Below, piece after piece: positions 1 through 10,328 of a DNA stretch of 64,000 nucleotides; position 1 is the stretch's first letter; every line of letters starts with the position of its first letter. A program made the translations under genes and the position numbers. The stretch comes from Collinsella phocaeensis (GTDB taxonomy: Bacteria > Actinomycetota > Coriobacteriia > Coriobacteriales > Coriobacteriaceae): the NCBI RefSeq assembly GCF_900119895.1, contig NZ_FQLR01000004.1, positions 744,001 through 808,000 on the forward strand. Direction: 5' to 3'. Under the pieces are notes generated by a model. That model saw only the letters and a program-made list of their open reading frames with translations. It searched no databases and was not told where the DNA came from.

Positions 1-56
1 ACACGCTGTTCCTCGTGGCGCTCGCGGCGGTCTACATCGCCATCGTCTACGCCTAA
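1..56 (+). CDS. C-terminal end of a membrane protein (partial)
   Basis: An open frame enters from the left edge and stops at TAA 54-56. The last 17 residues are almost all hydrophobic (LFLVALAAVYIAIVY), as in a terminal transmembrane helix. Nothing more can be said of its family because the rest of the gene lies outside the window. Confidence 0.5.
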   Translation, partial: TLFLVALAAVYIAIVYA

Positions 57-74
57 ACCCCAGATAGGGGCCGC

Positions 75-103
75 CTCAAAAAGGGGACAGGCACTTTTCT
101 GAG
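75..103 (+). repeat. 29-nt palindromic repeat, forward copy
   Basis: Imperfect palindrome with outer CTCA and TGAG ends and the core GGGGACAGGCAC. It is the first of a family of repeats found in the intergenic spaces up to 27.5 kb. It lies 18 nt behind the partial gene at the left edge. No reverse-oriented partner is seen downstream before the next gene. Confidence 0.8.
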
Positions 104-313
104 AACGGGCGCGCGCCGCAGATTGGCGGCAGGCGCTCGTTGGAGGCTCCAATATAGGCCTCCATGTGAAATCTCGGAGCGTTCCCCCAGCTCAGGGGCA
201 TGGCAAAGACGTTCGCCATGCCCCTATTGCGACGTTCGAGCGCGGCGATGGTCTCTATGGGGTATAACTTCGCGAAAGGCTATGCCCGCCGCGCGCTTTA
301 GGGGGTGCCGATT

Positions 314-946
314 ATGCAGAACATGAGCGTGGGTCCGCGAATACGAGAGCATCGCGAGAAGGCGGGTTTGACTCAGGCGCAGCTTGCCGAGGCGGTTTTT
401 GCCACGCGGCAAACGGTGGGTAATTGGGAGCGCGGCGTGACGCTGCCGGACATTCATAGCCTGCGGCTGCTGGCGGACGTCTTCGGTACGACGGCGGATG
501 GGCTGCTCGGTGGCGATGCCGCAGAGCTGGCGCGTGCTGCAGCAGACGATAGGCGGTCTCTGCTGCGTTCCTTCGTCATCGACGTTGCCTGCGTGGCGGT
601 GCTCATCGCGCTCGCCTTGGTCCGCGTGGGGCTGCGCGATCGTGCTGGAACCGAGGCGTCCTATCAGGGATGCAACCTGGTGCTCCTCGTTATCCAGTTT
701 GTCACCATGGCGTACACGTGGAAGGCGACGTTCAGCAGGGATCGGGTCTTGAGGGCGCGCAACCTCATGGCGGCGACGGACGTGGTGGCGTTTCTGGAGG
801 GGCGCGCGTCGCCGGATGAGCTGCCGCGCGACTGGTTCTATCGCTGGGTTCTCGCTAAGTGGGACTGGTGGCGCTACGGGGTCACCGCCGCGTTAGCCAT
901 CGCGGCGGTGGTGCTGGTGGCGAGCGCAACGATCGCGAGCGCCTGA
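314..946 (+). CDS. XRE-family helix-turn-helix regulator with membrane domain
   Basis: A 210-residue protein. Residues 1-65 are an XRE/Cro DNA-binding domain (GLTQAQLAEAVFATRQTV helix-turn-helix, then WERGVTLPD). The rest has about three hydrophobic stretches (two in the middle, one at the C-terminus), so it is probably a membrane-tethered regulator. The ATG at 314 is chosen because AGGGGGTG ends 7 nt upstream; a GTG at 305 and an ATG at 323 are also in frame. It is a paralogue of the regulator at 2184-2915: both share HTH, spacing, membrane helices and an 'AFLEG' motif. The target and signal are unknown; the neighbouring dehydrogenase is only a candidate target. Confidence 0.85.
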   Translation: MQNMSVGPRIREHREKAGLTQAQLAEAVFATRQTVGNWERGVTLPDIHSLRLLADVFGTTADGLLGGDAAELARAAADDRRSLLRSFVIDVACVAVLIALALVRVGLRDRAGTEASYQGCNLVLLVIQFVTMAYTWKATFSRDRVLRARNLMAATDVVAFLEGRASPDELPRDWFYRWVLAKWDWWRYGVTAALAIAAVVLVASATIASA

Positions 947-1007
947 TTCCGCTGGGCGCGCCCGCTTTGCACTGCGGCGGCGCTGCCGTAGCAGGCCGCT
1001 GCATGAC

Positions 1008-1036
1008 GACGGGCCCCTCGAGGCGAGGGGCCCGTC
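1008..1036. terminator. bidirectional hairpin terminator
   Basis: A perfect 13-bp stem (GACGGGCCCCTCG and its complement) with a 3-nt loop lies between two convergent genes, the XRE regulator ending at 946 and the dehydrogenase ending at 1070. There is no clear T-run on either side, so it would work best as a shared stop for both transcripts. Confidence 0.65.
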
Positions 1037-1069
1037 GCATGGGGGTGCTTCGATTGCCGTGCGTGAGCG

Positions 1070-1831
1070 TTACGGCATGATGCTGTTGGCGCCGTCCGCG
1101 ATGACGCTCTGGCCGGAGAAGTAGCAGGAGCCCGGACCGGCGAGGAAGGCGATGACCGGGGCGATGTCGCCCTCGGGGTCGCCGAAGCGCTTCATCGGGT
1201 TGAGGTTGACCTGCTTGGCGTACTCCTCCGGGAACTTCTCGGCCCACGCCTTGGCGGCGGGGGACTCGGCGCCGGGCAGGACGATGTTCACGCAGATGCC
1301 GTACTGGCCCCACTCCTTGGCGGCGATCTTGGTCAGGCCGCGCAGGGCCTCCTTGTTGGAGCCGTAGGCGAGCTGGCCGGCGATGCCGAACATGCCGGTG
1401 GCGGAGGCGAAGTTGATGATGCGACCCTCGTGCTGCTCCTTCATGTAGGGGAAGGCGGCCTGCATGTAGTTGAGGGAGCCGATTACGCCGGACTGCCACG
1501 CCTTGAGCATGTTGTCGTACTCGGTGTCCTCGACGGGCTGGGAGGGGACGATGGCCTGGCCGTTGTTGACGATGACGTCGATGGAGCCGTAGGTCTCGAC
1601 GGCCTTCTCGACGACCTCGAAGACGCGCTCGCGGTCGGTGGAGTCGCAGGTCATGGCGAAGCCCTCGCCGCCGAGCTCGCGGATCTCGGCGATAGTGGCC
1701 TCGATGGGCTCGAGGCGACGGCCGGTGGCGATGATCTTGACGCCGCGCTTGGAGAGACACAGCGCGATGCCCTTGCCGATACCCTGGCCGGCGCCGGTGA
1801 CGACGGCGACCTTCTCGTTCAGTTGCTTCAT
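1070..1831 (-). CDS. short-chain dehydrogenase/reductase (SDR)
   Basis: A 253-residue classical SDR. The NAD(P)-binding GAGQGIG motif is at residues 13-19, the 'NNG' strand motif at 89-91, a catalytic-type Ser near 143 and the YxxxK pair at Tyr156/Lys160. The Asn that normally precedes these in helix 4 is not obvious (the region reads WQSGVIG). The substrate cannot be told from sequence. The ATG at 1831 is preceded by GAGAGGG. It is divergent from the XRE regulator at 2184 and convergent with the one ending at 946. A longer in-frame reading upstream exists but lacks a ribosome-binding site. Confidence 0.85.
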   Translation of the reverse strand: MKQLNEKVAVVTGAGQGIGKGIALCLSKRGVKIIATGRRLEPIEATIAEIRELGGEGFAMTCDSTDRERVFEVVEKAVETYGSIDVIVNNGQAIVPSQPVEDTEYDNMLKAWQSGVIGSLNYMQAAFPYMKEQHEGRIINFASATGMFGIAGQLAYGSNKEALRGLTKIAAKEWGQYGICVNIVLPGAESPAAKAWAEKFPEEYAKQVNLNPMKRFGDPEGDIAPVIAFLAGPGSCYFSGQSVIADGANSIMP

Positions 1832-2183
1832 GATGAATTCCCTCTCTTGAGATCCGTTGCCGCCGAGGCCCCTCAGGCCTTCACGCGCGGTCACCGAATC
1901 ACAAGTCTGCGCGGGCTCGGCTGCGCGCCTACGCCGGCTCGGGCTTTGCCGGGCGGGCGGTGAGACGTCTGTCTGCTATCGGTTTGTCAAGTTTCATTTT
2001 CCTTTGCGAGGGAGGGGGCCTGTCTTGCGCGTTTTAAAAATGCCAGGTGGATGAGGGTGTAAAAGGATTTATACGCGAGAAACCGCGGTGAAACGCACCG
2101 CGCACCGTGCTGCCGTGGGTATAGTGGTCGCAGCGGGCACCTGTGGCGTGCGCCGCGAACCCCATAGGGATGCGGAGGTTGCC
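1832..2183. other. divergent intergenic region
   Basis: This 352-nt gap separates the leftward SDR gene from the rightward XRE regulator, so it must carry promoters for both. The stretch 1977-2080 is clearly richer in A+T than its surroundings (for example GTTTTAAAAATG and GGATTTATAC). I cannot assign -35/-10 pairs or an operator with confidence, and I see no gene. Confidence 0.4.
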
Positions 2184-2915
2184 ATGAGCGAATCGAGCTC
2201 GGGTCTCGTTGACCGTCGGTGCGATGAGGGTGTCGTTGCTTCGTCGCGGGAGTCCGGGGAGTCCGTACAGCAGGCGGGAGATGTGCGGCGAGTCGAATCC
2301 ACGGTGGGCGCGCGCATCCGATCCCTGCGCGAAGACGCGGGTATGACCCAAGGCGAGCTCGCCGCGCGCGTGTTCGTATCGCGCCAGACGGTCATCAACT
2401 GGGAGAAGGGTAAGACGTTGCCGGACGTCGAGAGCGTGAAGTTGCTCTCGGCCGTGTTCGGTATTTCGCTCGATGCGCTGCTGGACGATCGCTCCGAGGA
2501 GTATCTCGAGCAGACCGCCCGACAGCGCAGGACGATCGTGCTCGCGCTTGCGCTGAATGCGGTGCTTCTCGTCGAGGTGCTTATCGGCCTCATCGTGACG
2601 ACGCTGGCGTATGAGTTTCTCCCGTGGGATCAGGCGTATACGATCAGCCGGGTCGAGAATCTGGTGCGGTTCGCCGTCCTCATTCCGGCATCGGTGTTCG
2701 CAATGAAGATGGGCCGCATCAAGCGGGAGCACGAGCTTTCCAACATGCTTGAAATCGCGGCGTTCCTTGAGGGGTATCGACCGGGCGCGAAGCCGCCGCA
2801 GACTTTTATCTGGCGCCGCCTGCTGCCTCATTGGCCATTGTTCATAGGTCTCACCTGGGGGTTTGTTGTCGCGGCGACGCTTATTCCGCTCGTTGTTCTG
2901 CGCATGGCGTCGTAG
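2184..2915 (+). CDS. XRE-family helix-turn-helix regulator with membrane domain
   Basis: A 243-residue protein with a 34-residue polar leader, an XRE HTH at about residues 35-95 (GMTQGELAARVFVSRQTV, then WEKGKTLPD), and three hydrophobic segments, the last at the extreme C-terminus. The ATG at 2184 follows GGAGG at a spacing of 5 nt. It is similar along its whole length to the regulator at 314-946, so the two are paralogues on either side of an SDR gene. It probably senses something at or in the membrane; the signal is not known. Confidence 0.85.
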   Translation: MSESSSGLVDRRCDEGVVASSRESGESVQQAGDVRRVESTVGARIRSLREDAGMTQGELAARVFVSRQTVINWEKGKTLPDVESVKLLSAVFGISLDALLDDRSEEYLEQTARQRRTIVLALALNAVLLVEVLIGLIVTTLAYEFLPWDQAYTISRVENLVRFAVLIPASVFAMKMGRIKREHELSNMLEIAAFLEGYRPGAKPPQTFIWRRLLPHWPLFIGLTWGFVVAATLIPLVVLRMAS

Positions 2916-3642
2916 TTGACTGGATGACGCGGAGATGCGGCCGGGCGACTTCGATCAGACGATTGCGGCCGGGTGGCTTTGGCCGTGCCGCTTGACGCTT
3001 GGAGGGCGGAGGGGCTTCGCCGGCCGATCCTGTGCGTGAAGTCGTCTTCCGACAAGGCAATCCTGAACGCGGAGATTCCGATCGGCTCTACATCGCACGG
3101 TCTCTTGGTGTTGTTTGCCGCCTCCCGAAGCGATTGGCTGCGCATGGGGCACGTTTTTCGTACGGGTTCAGAGAAGGCGAAAGTATGCTGCTGGAATCGC
3201 AAATCCCTACCCGGGGTTTTATGGGTGGGCAATTCGGTCTACTAAGGGATTTCCAGAAGCAATACGAAAAACGTGGTGCATTGGTGCCCCTGGGTGCGCT
3301 CAAGGCATGGTGATCGAGCAGATGGCAGAGGTTTCGCCGTGCGTCCAGCCGTCTGGGCGCGGTAATCGTGCCGTGTGGACGAGGAACCCGAGTGCTGAGC
3401 TGAAAAATTTATTATCGTAGGACTGCGCGCAAGACCAAATCAACCAAAAAACCCACATCGGGGATAGTTTTAATCTGTATATTAAATGTTTCTCATTATG
3501 TTCTCTGTATTTATATGGGGAATTACAGTATTTGCGAAACGCGAGAGGCCGTCACCACTACGGCTGCTGGATTGACGGTTCGCCGCCAGCGATGCTCCGA
3601 CTTCCCGCAGAAAGCGCACCGAAGAGGGAAGGACGGAACAGC
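2916..3642 (+). other. gene-poor region with a possible decayed nitroreductase and an operator-like palindrome
   Basis: No intact gene is convincing in these 727 nt. Two overlapping rightward frames (about 2973-3245 and 2999-3313) carry weak resemblance to the C-terminal part of Acg-type nitroreductases, for instance LLVLFAASRSDWLRMGHVF in one frame and SMLLESQIPTRGFMGGQ in the other, as if a gene had been broken by a frameshift. This resemblance is from memory and is tentative. From about 3410 to 3535 the sequence becomes A+T-rich and holds the palindrome listed separately. Confidence 0.25.
3469..3486. promoter_or_regulatory. perfect palindrome, candidate operator for the SDR-kdgT pair
   Basis: TTTAAT and ATTAAA flank a 6-nt centre in an A+T-rich stretch about 160 nt upstream of the SDR gene at 3643. 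Perfect 6-bp arms in such a position are typical of a dimeric repressor site. No regulator gene lies immediately next to it, so the identity of the binding protein is unknown. Confidence 0.3.
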
Positions 3643-4392
3643 ATGGCATTTGACTTCACGGGCAAGACCGCGATTGTGACCGGAGGTACCCAGGGCATCG
3701 GACTTGAGATAGCCAAGGGCATCGTCGAGGGCGGCGGGCGCGTCGCGCTCATCGCGAGGAACGCCGCCAAGGGCGAGGCAGCGGTGGCCGAGCTGGGCGA
3801 GGGCAACAAGTTCTACCAGCTCGACGTCGCCGATGCACCCAAGGCGCGCGAGACCGTCGAACAGATCTTCAAGGACCTGCCCCAGACCAACGTCCTCATC
3901 AACTGCGCCGGCGTGATCAGCACCAAGAAGTTCGATGAGATCGACGACGCCGAGTGGCGCCGCACCATCGACATCAACCTCAACGGCACGTTCACCATGA
4001 TGAGCGCCGTGTACCCGCACTTCAAGGAGGCGCACGCCGGAACGATCGTCAACGTGAGCTCCGTTGCGGGCAAGATCGGCGGAGGCCTGCTGGGCACCGC
4101 TGCCTACGCCAGCTCGAAGGCGGGCGTCAACGGTCTCACGAAGGCGGTCGCCAAGGAGGGCGGCAAGTTCGGCGTGCGCTGCAACGCCGTGTGCCCGTCG
4201 CTCACCCTAACCGATATGACCTCCATCCTCTCCGACGAGAGCTCGCAGCGCATCATCAACGGCATCCCCCTGGGCCGCGCTGCCCAGGCGAGCGAACCGG
4301 CACAGATGGTGCTCTTCTTCGCATCCGACTTGGCGAGCTTCGTTAACGGCGAGATCGGAGACTGCGACGGCGGCATCGTCCTCGACGGGTAA
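3643..4392 (+). CDS. short-chain dehydrogenase, KduD / gluconate 5-dehydrogenase type
   Basis: A 249-residue SDR with GGTQGIG (residues 14-20), NCAG (87-90), helix-4 Asn (INLNG), Ser139/140 and Tyr155/Lys159, so all classical catalytic positions are present. The ATG at 3643 follows GGAAGGA. A gene for a KdgT-family 2-keto-3-deoxygluconate permease starts 111 nt downstream on the same strand. Taken together this suggests an oxidoreductase of uronate or ketogluconate catabolism, such as KduD. That function is inferred from the neighbour; SDR sequence alone does not fix the substrate. Confidence 0.8.
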   Translation: MAFDFTGKTAIVTGGTQGIGLEIAKGIVEGGGRVALIARNAAKGEAAVAELGEGNKFYQLDVADAPKARETVEQIFKDLPQTNVLINCAGVISTKKFDEIDDAEWRRTIDINLNGTFTMMSAVYPHFKEAHAGTIVNVSSVAGKIGGGLLGTAAYASSKAGVNGLTKAVAKEGGKFGVRCNAVCPSLTLTDMTSILSDESSQRIINGIPLGRAAQASEPAQMVLFFASDLASFVNGEIGDCDGGIVLDG

Positions 4393-4453
4393 TGCGCCAG
4401 GTGAACGGGGTGTCTTGCCGCAGGGCGCACGCCTCGCAGCTAATGTAGACAAT

Positions 4454-4491
4454 GCGGGGCATCGGGCCGCGAGCGCACGGCCCCGCGTTTT
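4454..4491 (+). terminator. intercistronic hairpin with short T-run (attenuator candidate)
   Basis: GCGGGGC at 4454-4460 pairs with GCCCCGC at 4480-4486, followed by GTTTT. It lies between the SDR gene and kdgT and ends just before the kdgT ribosome-binding site (GAGGAG at 4492). It may reduce read-through and so set the ratio of the two products, or it may be the end of the SDR transcript. Confidence 0.45.
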
Positions 4492-4503
4492 GAGGAGTCA
4501 TAT

Positions 4504-5508
4504 ATGAGTGAATCCAAAGCAGGCGAAACCAAAGAGCCCTTCTTCAGAATGTCATCGATCCCCGGTGCCAACATCTTGGTGCCGTTGCTGTTGGGATGCC
4601 TGCTCAACACGCTGTTTCCCAGTCTGTTCGAGACGCTCGGAAGCTTCACGTTGGGCATGACGCAGCAGGGCGCGAGCCCGCTCGTGGGCGCCTTTCTCCT
4701 GGTCGTGGGTACGACCATTTCGTTCAAGAGCGCGCCCGCGGCGGCTGCACGCGGCGCCATCATCATCGCGGTGAAGCAGGTCGTCGTCATCGCCGTCTCG
4801 CTGCTCATCCTGTACGTGTTCGACGACAATCTCTTCGGCATCTCCGCCATGGTGATGCTCGCCGCCTGCACCGGCGCGAACAACGCGATGTACGCCGGTC
4901 TCATGGGTACCATGGGCAACGAGGCCGAGCGCGGCGCCGTGGCCATCACCACGCTGATCGTCGGCCCTCCGGTGACCATGATCGTGCTTGGCGCTGCCGG
5001 CCAGGCACCCATCGGCTGGTCCCTCGTGGGCGCCGTGCTGCCCATCGTGGTCGGCATTATCTTGGGCAACGTCTTCCCGAGCTTCCGCAAGATGATGGCG
5101 CCCGCGCTTTCCGGCATCATCGTGCTTGTGTTCTTCGCCATGGGTTCGACTATGACCTTCGGTCAGCTCGTCAACGGCGGCCTGCCCGGCATCCTGCTCG
5201 GCGTCATCTGCTCGGTGGTCTTCGCGATTCCGACCATCCTGGTCGACCGGCTCACGGGCGGCACCGGCGTGGCGGGTGCGGCGATCTCCAGCTGCGCCGG
5301 CGCGAACGTGGCGACGCCTGCCGCTATGGCGAGCGTCAACGGGTCGCTTTACGGCGGGGCGGTGCTCGCTACGGCAACGGCTCAGGTCGCGGCCTGCGCC
5401 ATCGTCACGGCCATTCTCACCCCGCTGGTCACCAGCTGGTGCTATAGGCACTTCGGGGGCGAGGGCAAGAAGACGGAAGACGGCTCGGTTTCCGTCGCGA
5501 GGGCATAG
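4504..5508 (+). CDS. kdgT: 2-keto-3-deoxygluconate permease family transporter
   Basis: A 334-residue, very hydrophobic protein with about ten membrane helices, close in length to KdgT of enterobacteria. The conserved family stretch with ACTGANNAMYAGLMG and the later CAGANVATPAAMA resemble the KdgT family. It would carry 2-keto-3-deoxygluconate or a related sugar acid with protons across the membrane. The start is supported by GAGGAG 7 nt upstream. It follows an SDR of KduD type, which fits uptake and oxidation of the same substrate class. No KDG kinase or aldolase gene is in the window. Confidence 0.85.
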   Translation: MSESKAGETKEPFFRMSSIPGANILVPLLLGCLLNTLFPSLFETLGSFTLGMTQQGASPLVGAFLLVVGTTISFKSAPAAAARGAIIIAVKQVVVIAVSLLILYVFDDNLFGISAMVMLAACTGANNAMYAGLMGTMGNEAERGAVAITTLIVGPPVTMIVLGAAGQAPIGWSLVGAVLPIVVGIILGNVFPSFRKMMAPALSGIIVLVFFAMGSTMTFGQLVNGGLPGILLGVICSVVFAIPTILVDRLTGGTGVAGAAISSCAGANVATPAAMASVNGSLYGGAVLATATAQVAACAIVTAILTPLVTSWCYRHFGGEGKKTEDGSVSVARA

Positions 5509-5559
5509 GTGCCTTCGCTGCGGGGCGTATTGCCGGGCGTCGCGTCGCCGATGTCCCGA

Positions 5560-5600
5560 GGGGGCGCCTCCGGTTGCTGCCGGAGGCGCCCCCTGTCTTG
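5560..5600 (+). terminator. intrinsic terminator of kdgT
   Basis: A perfect 14-bp stem (GGGGGCGCCTCCGG and complement) with a 6-nt loop, followed by the moderately T-rich TGTCTTG, stands 51 nt after the kdgT stop codon. Confidence 0.75.
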
Positions 5601-5889
5601 CTGGCTCCTCTTGGACGGTGAGGCTCTTTTGCCGGCTGCCGCGCGCGGTCGGCGTCCTTGGGTCGGTAACGCGCCCTGCTGCCGCAGGGCGCTCCTTCTT
5701 GGTTGGCGGATTTGAGCGCATGCCGTGCATCTTCTTGTGGGGCCGAATGCGGCTCCACCGGAAACGCAGGGCTTTTGCTCGTCGCTTTCGGGCACTTGCC
5801 GCCCGACCTTTTGCTTATGCATGCATAGTGAGATATGGGACAGAAATATACCTCGATTATGCATGGGTCCCGACGGCATGCAGCGAGAG

Positions 5890-6116
5890 TGGTCAAAAAT
5901 TCGGTCGAGACAGTATCGTCCGCGATTGCTGGCGGCCCATTGGGCTCCTTCGTGTGTCCCGGGAGGCTTGTTGCGTCGCGATCTGCTGAGATTTGGCATA
6001 CCGGCAAGGAATATAGCGATACACATGTCTCTCAACATGTGGCTTCCAGCGAGACGAGGGGAGTCCGATTCCATGTATACGCGCGCCCGATACTGTCTCG
6101 ACCGTATTATTGACCA
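5890..6116. mobile_element. 227-bp element bounded by 29-bp inverted repeats (MITE-like)
   Basis: The segments 5890-5918 and 6088-6116 are inverted copies of each other with 27 of 29 positions equal; CGGTCGAGACAGTATCG is fully shared. The 169 nt between them hold no gene but include an internal 7-bp hairpin (CACATGT / ACATGTG at 6022-6041). The layout suits a non-autonomous transposable element; a pair of regulatory binding sites is the alternative. I do not see a convincing target-site duplication. Confidence 0.45.
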
Positions 6117-6302
6117 GGCGCGGATCACCCCGCGCGGCGTGCCGGCGGCCAGGCGCCTGCGTCAGCCTAGAGCTGCCGGTTCAGGCTGGGCGTCCGCTTC
6201 TGCTCGGAGTCGCTGGCCTCGGTTGCACGCCCGCGCTTGTTCGCAGCCGCTTCGACGGCCCGAGTTGCATCTAGCTCAATTGGCGTCGGTTCTCAAGTGT
6301 GA

Positions 6303-8627
<2,325 letters not shown>

Positions 8628-8653
8628 CGTCGAGCCGAGGCCGCTGCCGGTAC

Positions 8654-8714
8654 CTCAGAAAGGGGACAGGCACCGAATTGAGGCTCTCAAAAAGGGGACA
8701 GGCACCAAATTGAG
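8654..8714 (+). repeat. two tandem forward copies of the 29-nt palindrome
   Basis: Copies at 8654-8682 and 8686-8714 are separated by 3 nt and share the core GGGGACAGGCACC. The first has a left arm CTCAGAAA and a right arm GAATTGAG, the second CTCAAAAA and AAATTGAG. In both copies the two arms do not match each other fully, as if halves of different versions had been joined. Confidence 0.8.
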
Positions 8715-8853
8715 GGAAGGCTTGGCGAGTTCCCGCACCGTGGCGACCCGTTCGACGGGGGAGTGCTGCCCGGCCGGGCCTCGCGAGGGCTAAGTGCGTG
8801 TGGCGCGTGCAGCGCGAAGTGCGAAGCGCGAAAAGGGCCGAGGTTCTGCTTCA

Positions 8854-8929
8854 CTTCAAAAAGGCCTGTCCCTCAATTGAGAGGGGGCAGCCCCCCACGC
8901 CTCAAAAAGGTGCCTGTCCCCAAATTGAG
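8854..8929 (-). repeat. two reverse copies of the 29-nt palindrome
   Basis: Copies at 8854-8881 (degenerate, 28 nt) and 8901-8929 have the inverted core (GGTGCCTGTCCCC in the second). Together with the forward pair at 8654-8714 they form a facing arrangement about 140 bp apart. Confidence 0.75.
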
Positions 8930-9102
8930 CACGGGCGGGTGGCTGAGTCGGTGGCCGCTGTGCTTCTCTACCGCTTCCGTCTCGCCAGCCGACCCGTTCT
9001 CCAACTCGTTCCTTTTCTCCGAGCCTGCCCGGCGCCCATGCTGCTCGCCCGAGCGCAATCCGGTACAATCGCTGAGGCTTATTGACGACAACGGAGGTGC
9101 CC

Positions 9103-9993
9103 ATGGCCCACGACCCCAAGACGACCCGCGCCGTACCCGCTCACCATCTGGTCCCCGACGCGCTCACGCCCGAGCAGATCGAGTCGAAGGCCGAGCACGT
9201 CGCCATCGGCAAGGCGAACATGCCGCTCGTGAAGCTCTTCGTGCTCGCCATGTTCGCCGGTGCTTTCGTCGCCCTGGGCGCGGCGTTCTTCACCGTCGTC
9301 ATGGGCGATGCGGAGATGGGGTTCGCGGTGCAGCGCGCGCTCGGCGGCCTCTGCTTCTGCCTGGGCCTGGAGCTCGTCCTGCTGTGCGGTGCCGAGCTCT
9401 TCACCGGTAACGCCCTCATGGTGCTCGGCAAGGTGTCGGGCAAGATCTCCGGCCGCGGCCTGGTGCGCAACTGGACGATCGTGTGGTGCGGCAACTTCGT
9501 GGGAGCCGTCGCGATCGCCGCGCTCATCTTCGGCTCGAACCTGCAGGCGCTCGACGGCGGGGCGGTGGGCGACGCGATGGTGTCGCTCGCGGTGGGCAAG
9601 GTGACCCCCGCCTGGCACACCCTGTTCTTCAAGGGCGTGCTGTGCAACCTGCTGGTGTGCCTGGCGGTGTGGATCGGCTTCGGCGCACGCACCACGGCCG
9701 ACAAGGTGCTCGGCATCATCCTGCCCGTCGCGGCGTTCGTGGTGATGGGCTTCGAGCACTGCGTCGCGAACATGTTCTTCCTGCCCATGGGGCTTGCCGC
9801 GAAGGCCGCGGGATTCGGCACGGCGGTCGCCGGCGCGGATGCGCTCACCCCGGGCTCGCTGCTGTACAACCTCTCCGCCGCCACGCTCGGCAACATCGCG
9901 GGCGGCATCCTCATCGTGGGCGTGGGCTACTGGATCGCCTACGGCCGCGAGGCCCACAAGCACGAGGTCGAGGTCGAGGAGCTGGCGGAGTAG
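9103..9993 (+). CDS. formate/nitrite transporter (FNT) family protein
   Basis: A 296-residue member of the FNT family (FocA, NirC, FdhC), pentameric channels for small monovalent anions. Six hydrophobic helices are visible, and the hallmark FEHCVANMF, holding the central pore His, is at about residues 211-219. An N-terminal cytoplasmic helix and charged C-terminal tail fit the fold. The ATG at 9103 follows GGAGG by 5 nt. No pyruvate formate-lyase or nitrite reductase gene is adjacent, so formate, nitrite or hydrosulfide cannot be told apart. Confidence 0.9.
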   Translation: MAHDPKTTRAVPAHHLVPDALTPEQIESKAEHVAIGKANMPLVKLFVLAMFAGAFVALGAAFFTVVMGDAEMGFAVQRALGGLCFCLGLELVLLCGAELFTGNALMVLGKVSGKISGRGLVRNWTIVWCGNFVGAVAIAALIFGSNLQALDGGAVGDAMVSLAVGKVTPAWHTLFFKGVLCNLLVCLAVWIGFGARTTADKVLGIILPVAAFVVMGFEHCVANMFFLPMGLAAKAAGFGTAVAGADALTPGSLLYNLSAATLGNIAGGILIVGVGYWIAYGREAHKHEVEVEELAE

Positions 9994-10008
9994 TCCCTCA
10001 GCGCGCCC

Positions 10009-10037
10009 CTCAAAAAGGGGACAGGCACCAAATTGAG
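10009..10037 (+). repeat. 29-nt palindromic repeat, forward copy
   Basis: Arms CTCAAAAA and AAATTGAG around core GGGGACAGGCACC, 15 nt after the stop of the FNT gene. The reverse partner is at 10235-10263. Confidence 0.8.
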
Positions 10038-10234
10038 GCCCGTTCGCCCGGTTGAGGCCCGCCCGTTCGATTGGGGCTCGCGCAATCGAGGTCCGTCCGG
10101 TTGAGGTGCGTCCGAGGGTCAACGCGAAGGCTGCCCTCGGTGTCGAGAGGATGCGTTCGTTTTCGATTCGCGTGCCCAAGATGCGGGAGCAGAGTGTTCT
10201 GAAAAGCAGCCGCTCCTCAATCGAGCGCTCGATG

Positions 10235-10263
10235 CTCAGAAAAGTGCCTGTCCCTAATTTGAG
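10235..10263 (-). repeat. 29-nt palindromic repeat, reverse copy
   Basis: Arms CTCAGAAA and TAATTTGAG around the reverse core GTGCCTGTCCC. It faces the forward copy at 10009 across about 200 bp. Confidence 0.75.
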
Positions 10264-10272
10264 CGCTTATAA

Positions 10273-10311
10273 GGAGGGCGCCGTCGCTCGTGGTGAGTGA
10301 CGGCGCCCTCC
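10273..10311 (-). terminator. hairpin terminator of the ybjQ remnant
   Basis: A perfect 13-bp stem (GGAGGGCGCCGTC and complement) stands 18 nt past the original ybjQ stop. On the leftward strand it is followed by TTATAAG, a weak T-rich end. Confidence 0.6.
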
Positions 10312-10328
10312 TGCATGCGAATCCGCAC

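Larger units (their letters stand above)
8628..9102. other. intergenic region carrying four palindromic repeats
   Basis: These 475 nt lie between ligA and the FNT transporter gene. They carry two forward and two reverse copies of the 29-nt palindrome. Apart from these and the ribosome-binding site of the next gene nothing is recognised. No classical terminator for ligA is present, so the repeat hairpins may serve as its transcript end. Confidence 0.5.
9994..10328. other. intergenic region between FNT gene and ybjQ remnant
   Basis: The 335 nt hold one forward (10009-10037) and one reverse (10235-10263) copy of the 29-nt palindrome and the ybjQ hairpin terminator at 10273-10311. Between the two repeats there is only low-complexity sequence with several CGTTCG/CCGGTTGAGG-like units; I see no gene. 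Confidence 0.5.

Noticed and set aside
1070-1831. Bile acid 7beta-hydroxysteroid dehydrogenase, as known from Collinsella
   Set aside because: Beyond general SDR motifs the sequence does not resemble that enzyme as I remember it, so no steroid role is claimed.
8654-8929. CRISPR-like spacing of 29-nt repeats
   Set aside because: The units are palindromes in both orientations with irregular spacing, no spacers of even length and no cas genes.
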